From assembly GCA_942492635.1 (NCBI GenBank), contig CALOFP010000003.1:682001-746000 (forward strand): 64,000 nucleotides of DNA, written 5' to 3'. Below are positions 16,620 to 26,900 of this stretch, one piece after another; positions within the stretch are counted from its first letter, which is position 1; each line of letters opens with the position of its first letter. A program made the position numbers and the translations under genes. Under the pieces are notes generated by a model, which had not been told where the DNA came from, did not search any database, and was given only the letters and a program-made list of their open reading frames with translations. The DNA comes from CALOFP01 sp942492635. GTDB lineage: Bacteria; UBP6; UBA1177; CALOFP01.

Positions 16620-17207
16620 CTACAGTTTCCTGACTACTACATATCTTCCTTTAACCACTTTTAAAACCTTCACCTCCGCTCCTGTGGGAATCTCCTCTCC
16701 GTCGGTGACGGCATCGATCTCCATGAGCCTTCCGTCAACTTTCAGATGAACCTTACCCTTTCCCTCCTCCTTCGGCGGAATCCGGAGGTAGCATGAGGCG
16801 ATCGTATCGACGGCGTTGTTGAGATTGGCATTCCCCGACTGCTGATTCTTAATCGCCCAGTAGAGAAGAAAGGAGACGGCAACGACGACAACAACCGCAG
16901 CAAAAACGGAAAAGAGAATCGTTGCGGTAATCCCCCACCTGTTCTGAAGCCCCGTCAAAGCTGCCCATGAGAATATCATGATAAAAATAAAAAGGTTCTT
17001 GATCGTCAGGATGTTGAAGCTGGTCTCCAAATCGCCCGAATCGGGAGTATCCGCATCGTCAGGAAGTTCAAGATCGCTGTCCATTGCCTCCATTCCGGCA
17101 CCGATAAAAGTGAGAACCGACTGAATGATGAAAATCAGGGTCGAGGGCACCGCAAGAAACCAGAGCACCCTTTCGAACATCGTCAAACCATCCCACCATT
17201 GATTCAT
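16620..17207 (-). CDS. NfeD/YuaF-like membrane protein
   Basis: The 195-residue partner of the flotillin has three membrane segments: VLWFLAVPSTLIFIIQSVLTF, LFIFIMIFSWAALTGL and ILFSVFAAVVVVVAVSFLLYW. An OB-fold-like C-terminal domain follows (KVHLKVDGRLMEIDAVTD, then GAEVKVLKVVKGRYVVVRKL), the typical NfeD tail. The loop between the first two segments is acidic (LELPDDADTPDSGD). The start was set to ATG 17207 because AGGAG lies seven bases upstream; the longer TTG start would put that site inside the gene. Such pairs act in envelope stress and microdomain organisation. Confidence 0.9.
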   Translation of the reverse strand: MNQWWDGLTMFERVLWFLAVPSTLIFIIQSVLTFIGAGMEAMDSDLELPDDADTPDSGDLETSFNILTIKNLFIFIMIFSWAALTGLQNRWGITATILFSVFAAVVVVVAVSFLLYWAIKNQQSGNANLNNAVDTIASCYLRIPPKEEGKGKVHLKVDGRLMEIDAVTDGEEIPTGAEVKVLKVVKGRYVVVRKL

Positions 17208-17488
17208 AATATTCTCCTTTAACAAATAACTACTAAATATATAAGCAAAAGATAATCATAGTCAATTCTTAATACAACATAGTAAACCATATTTAATTAT
17301 TTCAGGCCTTTTAAATACTGTGAGATAAACTGAAAAAAGATTTTTTCAAAAATATTTTATCCTGATATCGCTAACATTTTGTGAAAGTTTTACAAAAAGG
17401 CTGCTCAACCATTTGTGACAGCATCATTTAACCTGCATCTGAAGATCGAAAAAGAATCGATACCGAAGATTAAGCTGTCAATAATATG

Positions 17489-18442
17489 TCACCTTGAAAA
17501 TAGAGATGACTGATTTTCAACAATCTGGTCACAGTTCATCTTATCCGAAATTCTTGTCGTGTAGAAAAGACTTTCTCCTACGGGCGTGATCTCTCTTTGA
17601 GCCTTTAAAAGGTCGTTGGTTCCGTCAACAACAAACTGCTCCTCCCCCCACTTCATCACACCATCGATGCGATCACGTTCCAGGAGCTCGGAGCTCAGGG
17701 TCCACCAGGTTCGCTGGACCATGAATATGAGTCCGTTTGCAACCCCCTCCTTCACAGCCGTAACCCCGGGATTTCCATCACCGTCATGGTCGAAGATCCT
17801 GGAATCATCAGCCGCTTCGGGCAGCGGATCCGATGTGAAATCGGAATAGTTTCTTACGCCTCTTACCTCCCATCTTCTGGGTTGAAAAAACCTGAAGGTT
17901 CCGTCTTCCTCCACAATTTGAGCCGGCTCCTCAAAAACCGTTTCACTTTCCAGAAAAGCAGGCGGCAGTACTATCGATCCCAAAATTCCGTTTTCCCCCA
18001 CCCTTATCTTCATGTAGCAATTCTCTGAATCTATTTGGATCTTTTCATTCTCCTGATTGAAGACACGTCTAACGATTTTTACGGCCACACCCAGAGTGCT
18101 TCCGAATCCCACCATTTCCGTCTTGGAGCGAATTACCTGTTTCTGGGCCCACACTCCGTTCAGATCCGGAAGATTCTCGGCCATGTCGGATCCCTCTTCG
18201 GCATTTTCAACACCTGTTTCATCTTCAAAACCTGAGGTCAACTCATCACAATCACTTACGTCTTCCGAGGGAGGCTCTTCGTATTCGGAAATATTACTGA
18301 AGTTTCCCACCCCATCTCCATCATTCGAGGCGTAGGCAGTTTCATCGCCGGCTTCCGATTCAAGCAGCGGATTCATATCTCCGCCTATGGTGCAGCCGAC
18401 CATTAAGAAAGCGCACCCGATCATCAACACTCTTTTCATCAT
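17489..18442 (-). CDS. Lipoprotein, paralogue of the 18712-19773 gene
   Basis: The 317-residue protein has a lipobox (MVGC, Cys17) followed by TIGGDMNP and an acidic linker to about residue 90. The C-terminal domain of about 220 residues is shared with the neighbouring lipoprotein. Shared landmarks are GVWAQKQV, IVRRVF, QPRRWEVRGV, DDSRIFDHDGDGNPGVTA, VQRTWWTLSS, RIDGVMKWGEEQFVVDGT and LKAQREITP. DHDGDGNPG is an EF-hand-like Ca-binding loop (DxDxDG). GGAGG precedes the first ATG. The family is not recognised; an envelope location is inferred from the lipobox. Confidence 0.85.
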   Translation of the reverse strand: MMKRVLMIGCAFLMVGCTIGGDMNPLLESEAGDETAYASNDGDGVGNFSNISEYEEPPSEDVSDCDELTSGFEDETGVENAEEGSDMAENLPDLNGVWAQKQVIRSKTEMVGFGSTLGVAVKIVRRVFNQENEKIQIDSENCYMKIRVGENGILGSIVLPPAFLESETVFEEPAQIVEEDGTFRFFQPRRWEVRGVRNYSDFTSDPLPEAADDSRIFDHDGDGNPGVTAVKEGVANGLIFMVQRTWWTLSSELLERDRIDGVMKWGEEQFVVDGTNDLLKAQREITPVGESLFYTTRISDKMNCDQIVENQSSLFSR

Positions 18443-18661
18443 CCCGCCCTCCCAGGAAAATGGATAACATGAGATTATAACGTCCTCATTTCTTCAGGGT
18501 CAAAGGTTGATTTTTTCGGGAATAAAACCTGAATATTTTTAGGAACAAATTCGAATTTCACCCGTACAACGCCCCTGCAATGTCAAAAATCCAACCAATG
18601 ATTCAATCCTTACCCAAAGATGGTTCCTCAATATACTGTGTTTTAATTCAGAACTTCGGTT

Positions 18662-18689
18662 AAAAAAAAGGCGGACCATAAGGCCCGCC
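18662..18689 (-). terminator. Rho-independent terminator after the 18712-19773 gene
   Basis: On the minus strand, GGCGGGCC, loop TTAT and GGTCCGCC (18670-18689) form an 8-bp stem with one G-T pair. An eight-base T tract follows (A tract 18662-18669 on the plus strand). It lies 23 bp beyond the stop codon. Confidence 0.9.
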
Positions 18690-18711
18690 TCATCATACTG
18701 AAAGGATTGAT

Positions 18712-19773
18712 TTATCTGTTGAAGAGTTCACCCTGGTGATCGAGTATGTACTTGCAGTCTTTGCTCTCGTCAACTTTTGTGGAGTAGAAGTTGCTTGTTC
18801 CCTTGGGGGTTGTGGTACGCTGAGCCTTGAGTGTGCCGGAAGTTCCGTCCACAACGTACTGCTCCTCCGCCCACTTTACAATTCCGTCGATGCGGGTGTC
18901 GCTGATGGAGGTTGACCTCAACTCCGTCCAGGTCCGCTGAACAATGTACATGTTCCCGTTAACGATGCCTGTCATCCTTGCAGTAACACCAGGATTTCCA
19001 TCCTCATCCTGATCGAATATACGGGAGTCGTCCTTGCTGTCCGGCATTTTTTCGTTGATAGGATCGTCCATCTTCACGCCCCTCACTTCGTAGCGTTTGG
19101 GCTGGGTAAAAATTAGCGTTCCATTTTTCTCAAATATTCTGGAAGGACTCTCAACCACTGTCGCATTCTTTCGAAACGCTTCGGAAAAGAGAACCTTGTT
19201 GTCACCGAGAACCTTTACATTGGACTCAAGAAAACAGAGTTCCGTCTCTATTTTCACCTCTTCGCCAACCTGTTTGAAAACACGGCGCATAATCTTCGTA
19301 GTCGTACTGCTGGCACCCGGGAGTCCCTCAACATCGCTGTATCCCGGAGTAACCTGTTTCTGAGCCCATACTCCGCTGTATGGCCCGGTTTCTTGGGGAT
19401 CAGGATCTTCATCGGGCTTCTCTTCGCTGTCGGGAATCTCTCCTGTATCTCCGGTATCTCCCGTGTCGGTGTTGTCTCCTGAATCTCCTGTGTCGGTGCT
19501 ACCTCCCGTATCCCCTGTATTGTCACCTGATCCCGTGTCTCCACCGGAACCTGTGTCCCCCGAGGTGTCACCTGTATCTGTCGTATCTCCACCATCTGTA
19601 TTCGGATCTTCTTTCGAACCGTTGTTCTCATTGTCGGTTTTTTCATAAGCTCCGTTTGCATCATCCGGAAGCTCCGCGGTTCCGTTCATATAAACGTCTC
19701 CGCCACCTATCGTGCATCCGAACGCAATGAAAATCGTTGAGATAACTGCTGTAAAAGACAAAAAACGTTTCAT
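18712..19773 (-). CDS. Lipoprotein with Gly-Asp-Thr repeat linker, paralogue of 17489-18442
   Basis: The 353-residue protein has signal peptide MKRFLSFTAVISTIFIAFGC (lipobox AFGC) and begins TIGGGDV after the Cys, like its paralogue. The linker is long and repetitive, made of TGDTG/SGDTGSG units (about residues 60-115), and then turns Asp/Glu/Pro-rich. The C-terminal domain matches the paralogue: GVWAQKQVTPG, KIMRRVFKQ, FTQPKRYEVRGVK, DDSRIFDQDEDGNPGVTA, YIVQRTWTEL, RIDGIVKWAEEQYVVDGT and LKAQRTTTP. A strong terminator separates it from the paralogue, so they form separate transcription units after duplication. It lies 11 bp after the FadL-like gene. Confidence 0.87.
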   Translation of the reverse strand: MKRFLSFTAVISTIFIAFGCTIGGGDVYMNGTAELPDDANGAYEKTDNENNGSKEDPNTDGGDTTDTGDTSGDTGSGGDTGSGDNTGDTGGSTDTGDSGDNTDTGDTGDTGEIPDSEEKPDEDPDPQETGPYSGVWAQKQVTPGYSDVEGLPGASSTTTKIMRRVFKQVGEEVKIETELCFLESNVKVLGDNKVLFSEAFRKNATVVESPSRIFEKNGTLIFTQPKRYEVRGVKMDDPINEKMPDSKDDSRIFDQDEDGNPGVTARMTGIVNGNMYIVQRTWTELRSTSISDTRIDGIVKWAEEQYVVDGTSGTLKAQRTTTPKGTSNFYSTKVDESKDCKYILDHQGELFNR

Positions 19774-19784
19774 GTGAGCCTCCC

Positions 19785-21272
19785 TTAGTACTCAAGTCTC
19801 AACTGTAATCCGGCGGAAAGAAAAAAGCCGTCACTGGAAAATCCCGGAAATCCCGGGTTGTTGGTCTGCAGTCCCTTTGATCCTTCAAATAGAACCTGCT
19901 CACCCTTCTGCGCGTCGAATATTTCGCAATGGGGCATCTCATCAACTACCGGGTGCTTTGCACTGGGATTCTTGACATGATCCCTCGGAATAAGAAACTG
20001 TCCCTCAAACCCTGCGCTTGTGACCAGTTTGAAGTTTCCGAGGTTAAAGACCTCTTCCCATCCAAGTCCGAAACCTACCCTGGAGTTGTCGACGTAGTTG
20101 GTACGACCTACCTGATCGGGAACCGGTGTCGGATAGTAGATGAAATCGAGACCGAAGCTCCTCGTCGCCATCTCCAGCCGGGATCCGGCAGTAACGGATA
20201 TCGTGTCGGCCCACTCGTCAAGCGGCCTTTCGTTATGCCTGTTCTGGTACTTGCTCCACCTGCTGTAGAGAAGGGTTCCGTGGAATTTCAGGTTGGAACC
20301 GAGAACGGCGAGATCGTATGTACCACCCAGCGCTACTCGAACGGGCTGGTAACCGTAGCTGTACTTCATCTTGAGCCTTGTAATTTTCTGATGCTCTTCG
20401 CCGTTTTGCACCTCGGTAACCCCGAATACAACTGTTTTGGTATCCATCTCTATGTTGTTCAGTGAGGTAAGGTGAAGTGTTGAAAATATTGAAAGCTCCT
20501 TAAGTGGTCTGATTTTCGCAGAAAAGTTGGGGTAAAGAAAGGTCTTCACCTTTACATCTGCATTGAGGAGCATCTTATCCTGAGCATCAACATCAGGCAG
20601 GTAGGCCGTATTGTCGGCAGCTGTGTGATTTTCCATGGAAAGACCTATTCCAAGGGAGATCCAGTCGTAAAGTCTTCTGGCCAAAGCCAGTGTTACCACG
20701 GGATGTGTAAGGCTGTCTCCGTACAGTTCAAAATGGAGTGAGTTGGTGAAAAACTGCTCCCTCTCATCAACATAGAAAGGCTGATTGGCCTGCATCTCAC
20801 CGGCAGGAAGAAGGGTGTAGACGGCAATCGCCGTATCGTCGTCGATTATCTTTTTCACCGCACCCATTGTGAGGTAGAACACATCCTGGCTGTTGTCGAA
20901 CTCCCCTCTACCGCGAAGATGGAGAACCTCCTCGGTCGGGAGCGGTTTGAAACTGTTCACACCGTCCCAGATGGGTTTATCCGATCCCCCTGGTGCAAGA
21001 ACCGAGCCCACCTCACCCGGCACATCGTATCCGCCCGGCCTGTTTCGCAGGTCGATGTTCATGAAAGTGAAAACCCCTGCGCCACCCACCTCAAGAGAAT
21101 CCTCCAATTCGAGGATAAGAGAGGGATTGAAGTATGCCGCGGAGGCACCCATGGGTATGGCTCGTCCGGCAAAGGGATTGGTAGTCGAGGGAGTGCCTAT
21201 CAGTTCAAGAGCCGAAGATCCGAACATCTGCACAAAAAATAATACAGTTGCAAGAAAAAGTGTTTTTTTCAT
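19785..21272 (-). CDS. OmpP1/FadL-family outer-membrane transporter
   Basis: The 495-residue protein has signal peptide MKKTLFLATVLFFVQMFGSSA. The mature N-terminus (TPSTTNPFAGRAIPMGASAA, then YFNPSLILELEDSLEVGGA) fits the FadL/TodX hatch start, which carries an NPA/NPS-like turn near the plug. Many barrel strands follow, such as YGYQPVRVALGGTYDLAV and RLEMATRSFGLDFIYYPTP. The final strand is GFFLSAGLQLRLEY with an aromatic end. Proteins of this family move hydrophobic compounds across the outer membrane; the substrate here is unknown. A MarR-type regulator is divergent upstream and may control it. Confidence 0.75.
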   Translation of the reverse strand: MKKTLFLATVLFFVQMFGSSALELIGTPSTTNPFAGRAIPMGASAAYFNPSLILELEDSLEVGGAGVFTFMNIDLRNRPGGYDVPGEVGSVLAPGGSDKPIWDGVNSFKPLPTEEVLHLRGRGEFDNSQDVFYLTMGAVKKIIDDDTAIAVYTLLPAGEMQANQPFYVDEREQFFTNSLHFELYGDSLTHPVVTLALARRLYDWISLGIGLSMENHTAADNTAYLPDVDAQDKMLLNADVKVKTFLYPNFSAKIRPLKELSIFSTLHLTSLNNIEMDTKTVVFGVTEVQNGEEHQKITRLKMKYSYGYQPVRVALGGTYDLAVLGSNLKFHGTLLYSRWSKYQNRHNERPLDEWADTISVTAGSRLEMATRSFGLDFIYYPTPVPDQVGRTNYVDNSRVGFGLGWEEVFNLGNFKLVTSAGFEGQFLIPRDHVKNPSAKHPVVDEMPHCEIFDAQKGEQVLFEGSKGLQTNNPGFPGFSSDGFFLSAGLQLRLEY

Positions 21273-21348
21273 ACATCCACCTGATAATTTGTTTCAAACG
21301 GGCAGAGATTTATAGCAAAAGAATTTTAAAAGGTCAAGAATTGCATCC

Positions 21349-21359
21349 TTCAACTTGAA
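21349..21359. promoter_or_regulatory. Possible operator palindrome between FadL-like gene and marR
   Basis: TTCAACTTGAA is a perfect 11-bp palindrome in the 233-bp divergent intergenic region, 77 bp upstream of the FadL-like start. MarR proteins bind short palindromes in such spacers. This is only a candidate; the motif is short enough to occur by chance. Confidence 0.25.
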
Positions 21360-21505
21360 AAATGTAAACAGAATCATATAATGGCCACGAATCGACCGGG
21401 GTTGAAAAACCGTTCGGGAGAAGCCGGAGCACACCCCTTTCCCGGTCGCCTGCCCCAGTCGGAGAAAGCGATATTCAAAGGAACAGTTTTCAGGGGAAAA
21501 GGTAG

Positions 21506-21931
21506 ATGAAAAACTTAAGTTCGATAGTTTCCGCCATAAACCGTGAGACCATGGCATTCTTCGAAAAATCCTTCACCAGATTCGGATTAACGAGGGGAAC
21601 CACCCCAATCATTCTTGCCGTATTTGAGGAGGAAGGTATAAACCAGAAGGAGCTTGCGGAGAAACTCCATATGGACAAGGCAAACATCACCCGTGCCCTC
21701 GATAAACTTGTGCAGCTCAGATATATCGAGAAGCGCAAGAACTGGCACGACAGCAGGATAACGAACATATACTCCACCGAACTGGGTCAGAATATAAAAA
21801 AAGAGCTCGATGAGGTAATGAATCAGTGGGAGGAAAAACTTTTCAGCGAGTTCCGCACAGAGGATAGAGAGCCAATTCGAAAACTCCTCTCAAAGATTGA
21901 AGAGAACGCCTGCACTTTCTTGCATAAATAG
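21506..21931 (+). CDS. MarR-family transcriptional regulator
   Basis: The 141-residue winged-helix repressor has the helix-turn-helix GINQKELAEKLHMDKANITR (residues 46-65). The recognition helix and wing LDKLVQLRYIEKRKNWHDSRITNIY follow, with the family-typical D.R...I.LT-like wing. N- and C-terminal helices would form the dimer interface. It is divergent from the FadL-like gene, a frequent arrangement in which the regulator controls an efflux or uptake protein and itself in response to an aromatic or lipid ligand. That regulatory link is inferred from position. Confidence 0.92.
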   Translation: MKNLSSIVSAINRETMAFFEKSFTRFGLTRGTTPIILAVFEEEGINQKELAEKLHMDKANITRALDKLVQLRYIEKRKNWHDSRITNIYSTELGQNIKKELDEVMNQWEEKLFSEFRTEDREPIRKLLSKIEENACTFLHK

Positions 21932-22169
21932 TCATTTTCTGCTAATTTGTAATCGATTTTACATTCCCGTTAAGATAAACAATTTAATAAAATGCTTTTT
22001 TTAGCAAGCACTTAAACATTTTGACAAAGAAATTCATTTTCTCTACTCAAATTCCAAAATCGGAGAACGCCGTACTCTTCCCTGTTTCATCTCCTCGAAA
22101 CGGAGCTATTTTCAAAAGGAAAACAAATGAGACCAATATGAAACCCAGAAAGTCAACAAGGAGGCATAT

Positions 22170-23264
22170 ATGAAAAGATCTCTCTTTTTCACTCTTTCGT
22201 TTTTACTTGTTATCGCCTGCAGCACTCCGGCGGTGAAGAAGGCTGCAAAACCTGTAGCTCCAGCTCAAAAACAGTCAAAAGCCGACCCCGACTGCGGAAA
22301 AAAACTTCTCCTTTCCCTTCGGGAAGGTAACGGAGATGAGGCAAAAAAACTTCTCACCGAAAACTGTGATGTCAACTACCGTTCACAAAGAGGAAACACC
22401 CCTCTCATGTGGGCGGCAAAGGCAGGAGATCCGACAATCGTTTCCGCTCTCATCGAGAAAGGGGCTGATGTAAACGCCCTGGACGGATACAGCAGCGAAC
22501 CGGTTCTCATGTGGGCCGTAAAGAAAGGTCATCTGGAGGCGACCCGAATGATGGTGGAAGCCGGATCAAAAGTGAATGCCGCCGATCAGTACGGAACCAC
22601 GCCTCTCATGGACGCGGCCAGATACGGTCATGAGAATATTGTCAAACTGCTTCTGAAAAATGGCGCGAAAATAAACAATTCTACCGAGAACGGCGAAACA
22701 GCCCTTCTCTATGCCGCCGGGAACGGACACTTCGAAATCGTCAGACTTCTGGTGTCCGAGGGAGCCAATATAAACGCCATCACCTCCGACACCTCGGAAA
22801 CCGCTCTTGGAAAGGCCAAAAAATCCGGTTTCGACGATATCGTCAAGTTCATATCCTCCGCAGGTGAAGAGGAAGGAACCCCGATGAAAAGAGAGTACAG
22901 AAGGGGCGACACGGAAAAGATCGGGGAAATACCCTCGATGGACCGGCTTGAAAGAGCGTGGGCGGGAAAAAATCTCCCGTCAGCCCTCTCCTCACGAGAT
23001 ATTAACAGGCAGATGAACTCCTACCTTACAAAAATCAACCGCTGCTACAACAGGAGACTCGACGCCGGCGATAAAAACCTCTTCGGTGAAATGAGACTGG
23101 ACATAAGAATTGCCGGAAACGGAGAGGTTCTTGACGTAATGATAATGGACGAAAAGTACCAGTCGACCTACTTCGGCGACTGCATCGTGTCGGCAATCAA
23201 ATCCAGGAACTTCAAGATGTTCAAGGAAGAGCAGATGAACTTTTTCTACTCCTACACATTCTAA
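22170..23264 (+). CDS. Ankyrin-repeat lipoprotein with AgmX/PglI-like C-terminal domain
   Basis: The 364-residue protein has signal peptide MKRSLFFTLSFLLVIAC (lipobox VIAC). A Lys/Pro/Ala linker leads into about five ankyrin repeats (residues 47-220), for example GNTPLMWAAKAGDPTIVSAL, GTTPLMDAARYGHENIVKLL and GETALLYAAGNGHFEIVRLL. The last 85 residues (INRCYNRRLDAGDKNLFGEM, LDIRIAGNGEVLDV, then DCIVSAIKSRNFKMF) match the AgmX/PglI-type C-terminal domain. That domain is common in Myxococcota adventurous-motility and TonB-like proteins and has two characteristic cysteines. GGAGG lies five bases before ATG. Binding partners are unknown. Confidence 0.85.
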   Translation: MKRSLFFTLSFLLVIACSTPAVKKAAKPVAPAQKQSKADPDCGKKLLLSLREGNGDEAKKLLTENCDVNYRSQRGNTPLMWAAKAGDPTIVSALIEKGADVNALDGYSSEPVLMWAVKKGHLEATRMMVEAGSKVNAADQYGTTPLMDAARYGHENIVKLLLKNGAKINNSTENGETALLYAAGNGHFEIVRLLVSEGANINAITSDTSETALGKAKKSGFDDIVKFISSAGEEEGTPMKREYRRGDTEKIGEIPSMDRLERAWAGKNLPSALSSRDINRQMNSYLTKINRCYNRRLDAGDKNLFGEMRLDIRIAGNGEVLDVMIMDEKYQSTYFGDCIVSAIKSRNFKMFKEEQMNFFYSYTF

Positions 23265-23902
23265 CGATCAGGTGATGCTGCAAACCAGATTAATTTTGCG
23301 ACAAGAACTTGTTTCATTACGAATCTGCTTTCAATTATTTCAATTGATTTGATCTCCCTCAGATTAATCTCCATAACATATTTTCCGTTGATACTGTGTA
23401 AACCCGCTCCGGGCTGGTTCAATATCGGATGAGACTGTGGCTTCGAACCATATATCATTATTCATCCTGACCGTTTCAGCCGTCCAGTTTGAAAAAATAA
23501 AAATATCGAGAGCGGAATCAGAGCTGATAAGTGATGATTATTTTGTTTGAAGCCTATTTTACCGCTATTTTCATGAGAGCATCAATTTATACAAAACCAA
23601 CATTGATGCGAACAAAAACCACATCTTTATATACATAAATAGAGTGCGTTAAATGCATAACGATGTAAAAAATGGACCAGAATTCCTCTTTCGCACCAAC
23701 AGTTTAAACATATTACCCAACCATAAAAGATCGCCGTATCCTATTGTTTTTATTACATTCCAAAAGGTACTGATAATGTATCCGCACTCAAAAACCGTAA
23801 AAAACGGACAGCTTTAGAAAGGAGGACGAACAGAAAACCGTTTTTCATTAAAATTCGCGACAGGATCTATTTTCCGATTTGACAACTTTTTAGGAGGAAC
23901 TG
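23265..23902. other. Intergenic region, no gene recognised
   Basis: This 638-bp spacer lies before the large Cys-rich lipoprotein. The only open frames are short, lack ribosome-binding sites and have no protein-like composition. TTGACAACTTTTT at about 23879 could be part of a promoter, but no matching -10 box precedes the start at a convincing distance. Confidence 0.5.
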
Positions 23903-26900
23903 ATGAAGAGACATCTTCTACCTGTTTTTTTTCTCTGCCTGCTCTTCCTCATCGCGTGTGGGGACGGAAGCAGTTCCGCAAAAAGCGATGCGGATAAAAT
24001 CGATGGAAACGACATCGACACAGAGCAGAGCGACAGCAGTACGGACGAAGAAAAAGACGGCGATTCAAAAGCGGACAAAGACCCCGACTCAGACGATGCC
24101 GACGTTGATGGTAAAACCGATGACAAGGACCAGACAAAACCCGATGACGATATCGTAAACGACGGTCTCGATGACTCCTTCCTCAGCCCGAACAACGGAT
24201 TAGCCTACAAGATGGTGACCAAGATCTCGTGGGATATCGGAAACATAATTGAACCGACCGTTCTCAAGGCGGAGTTTCCTCTCGAAAACGGCGAAAAGGT
24301 TGTTTTCAAATCTTCCGGAGCTCATGCAATGGCCGGCACCACGAAGATGAACGTAATTCTTGAGTCCGAACAGGCTGTCGACGGTACAAAATACACAGTA
24401 AGAACTGTTCTGCCGAACGACAACCTCAAGGCTCTTACCGTAGCCGGTGAAAACAGTTTTACCACCGACGGCAACTTCTACTACACGGAAGTTACAAAGT
24501 ATGAAGTCAAAAACAACACTGTCGTTGCATGTCCTACTCATCTCAACCCGATGCCGAACAAGAAGGATGAGCTTTTCGTTCTCTCAGAAGGGATGAAGTG
24601 GATCGGTGAAGAGACTCTCGGTCTTATGATCAACACCCGCCTCACGACAAACAAAAGGGTAATTGCCGATGCTTATAACACCCCTTTCTATAAGAACACA
24701 TGCATATGTATGGATTCCGGAGCAACTGACCCCAGAGATTGTACTTTCGAAGAGGCGGGAGAGACTCCTCCCGAGTGTCTTAAACACAGCGACTGCGCAG
24801 ATAACGCAGAAGGAAAGACTGCATGCAACCTTGATATGTCAAGCGACAGCCGTTTCACCTGTATCAAACCGATTGAGGTCGAAACCTGTGAAGCGGATAC
24901 AGACTGCGAAAAAAACACAAACGAAAAAACAAAATGCGATCTCCAGTCTGTCAGCGACACATACAAGAAATGTGTGAAGCCGAACGAAATTTGCCGCACT
25001 CTCACTGTCGGCAACTTCACGGCAACAAAACTCACCAATGTGGAAGGTTACTACTACAAGGCAAAAGTGGAACCGAATGTGGGAGAGGATCAGGAAACTG
25101 AAACAGGAAAAGTTCTTCCCGACTACCTTTACATTGAATTTTACGGTAACGACTACTCAACAGCATCCACATTCGATCTCGGAGATGCCGAACATTCAGA
25201 CTATCAAGCTACCGATGAAGCGATAGTTCTCCGTGAAAACCAAGGCCCGTCTTTTTATGGAGATTCCTACTTCCAGGCAGAAGGTGAGCTTAAACTTGAG
25301 AACGTGCAGCTTGATTTTGGTAAGAAAAGCATGACAGCCCGTTCAAAGGGATCCGTCAAGAACCTCAAACTTCTTCAGGTGTTGGAAGCTGACAGCACAG
25401 AAGCGCCGAAATGTTACTGGATTCTCGACGCTTCATGGGACACAACTGTAGATCCGGTTTGCGGTAACGGAAAGATTGAAGATAACGAAACCTGTGACGA
25501 CGGTAACAAAACAGCGGGCGACGGTTGCAGCGATGCTTGTGCTGTCGAAACCGATTACGTCTGTACCGGGGAACCTTCAGCATGTCTTGAGAAAGTTGAT
25601 CCTTGCGCAGGAGTAACCTGTTCAAATCACGGAACATGCGAAGTTGAAAACAACAGCGCAGTGTGCGTTTGTGACGACGGATACGGATCAAAAGATGACA
25701 AAACAGTATGTCTCCTCACCGGAAACAGCTGCGACGCGCCCATGATCAAGGTTGATTCAACCGGCGAATACACATTTACAGCAACAGCTGCCAAGGGATA
25801 CACGAATGAACACACACCTTCCTGTTCCACCGGCTATGAGAGCAGCGTAGACTACATTTTCGAGCTTTCCCTTGAAAAAAGATCCGATGTCGTACTTGAA
25901 ATCACAAATTTTGAAACCGACGGAAATTATCCTGATACAGTGATGTATCTCTCTTCCACCTGTGGATCCTCCGATCTCGCATGTAATGACGATATTGCAC
26001 TGCAGAATTCGCTCAGCAAGATTGAAACAACTCTTGATGCAGGTACATACTACGTTGTTCTCGATACTTTCACTAAAGCCGAAGGTACCTACACTGTGAA
26101 AGCGGACATCAACGATGTGGCAACAGGTCCGGTCTGCGGAAACGGAGTGATCGAAACAGGAGAGACTTGTGACGACAAAAATACAACCGATGCCGACGGA
26201 TGCAGCTCAGCATGTGCTGTTGAAGCCGATTATGAATGCAGCGGTACTCCTTCTACATGTAACAAGAAGATCGTATGCGGTAACGGAATAGTCGAAACAG
26301 GTGAAACTTGCGACGATAAAAACACTGCCGATGCCGACGGCTGCAGCTCGACTTGTGCTGTTGAAGCAGACTACGAATGCTCCGGAGAACCTTCTACATG
26401 TAACAAGAAGATCGTATGCGGCGATGGAAAAGTTGAGGGTGACGAGAAGTGCGACGACGGCAACACTGTAGACGGCGACGGATGCAGCGCAACCTGTACT
26501 ATCGAAACACCGGTAGATCCATGCGAAAACGTTACCTGCGCAGCCAATGCAACATGTAAAAATCAGGAAGGCAACGGAGTCTGTGTATGTGACGACGGTT
26601 TCAAAATGAATGATGAAGGCGACACATGTGTGCTCATGGGTAACACATGCGACTCTCCGATGGAAAACATTATGACATCTGGCACATACACCTTTACAGC
26701 GACAGAAGCAAAGGGGTTCACTGGTAATTTCGCACCTCCGGCTGAATGTCTTCCTTATCCGGATACTCCATCAAGTTTTGACTATGTCTTTTCTTTGACA
26801 ATTGATAAGAAGGCTAAGGTAATTATTGATGTTACAGCATTTCAGACATCCGGCTACTACCCGGATACTGTTATCTACCTCTCCTCGACTTGTGGTGATG

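Noticed and set aside
23261..23458. Minus-strand open frame after the ankyrin lipoprotein
   Set aside because: Short, begins without a ribosome-binding site and shows no recognisable features.
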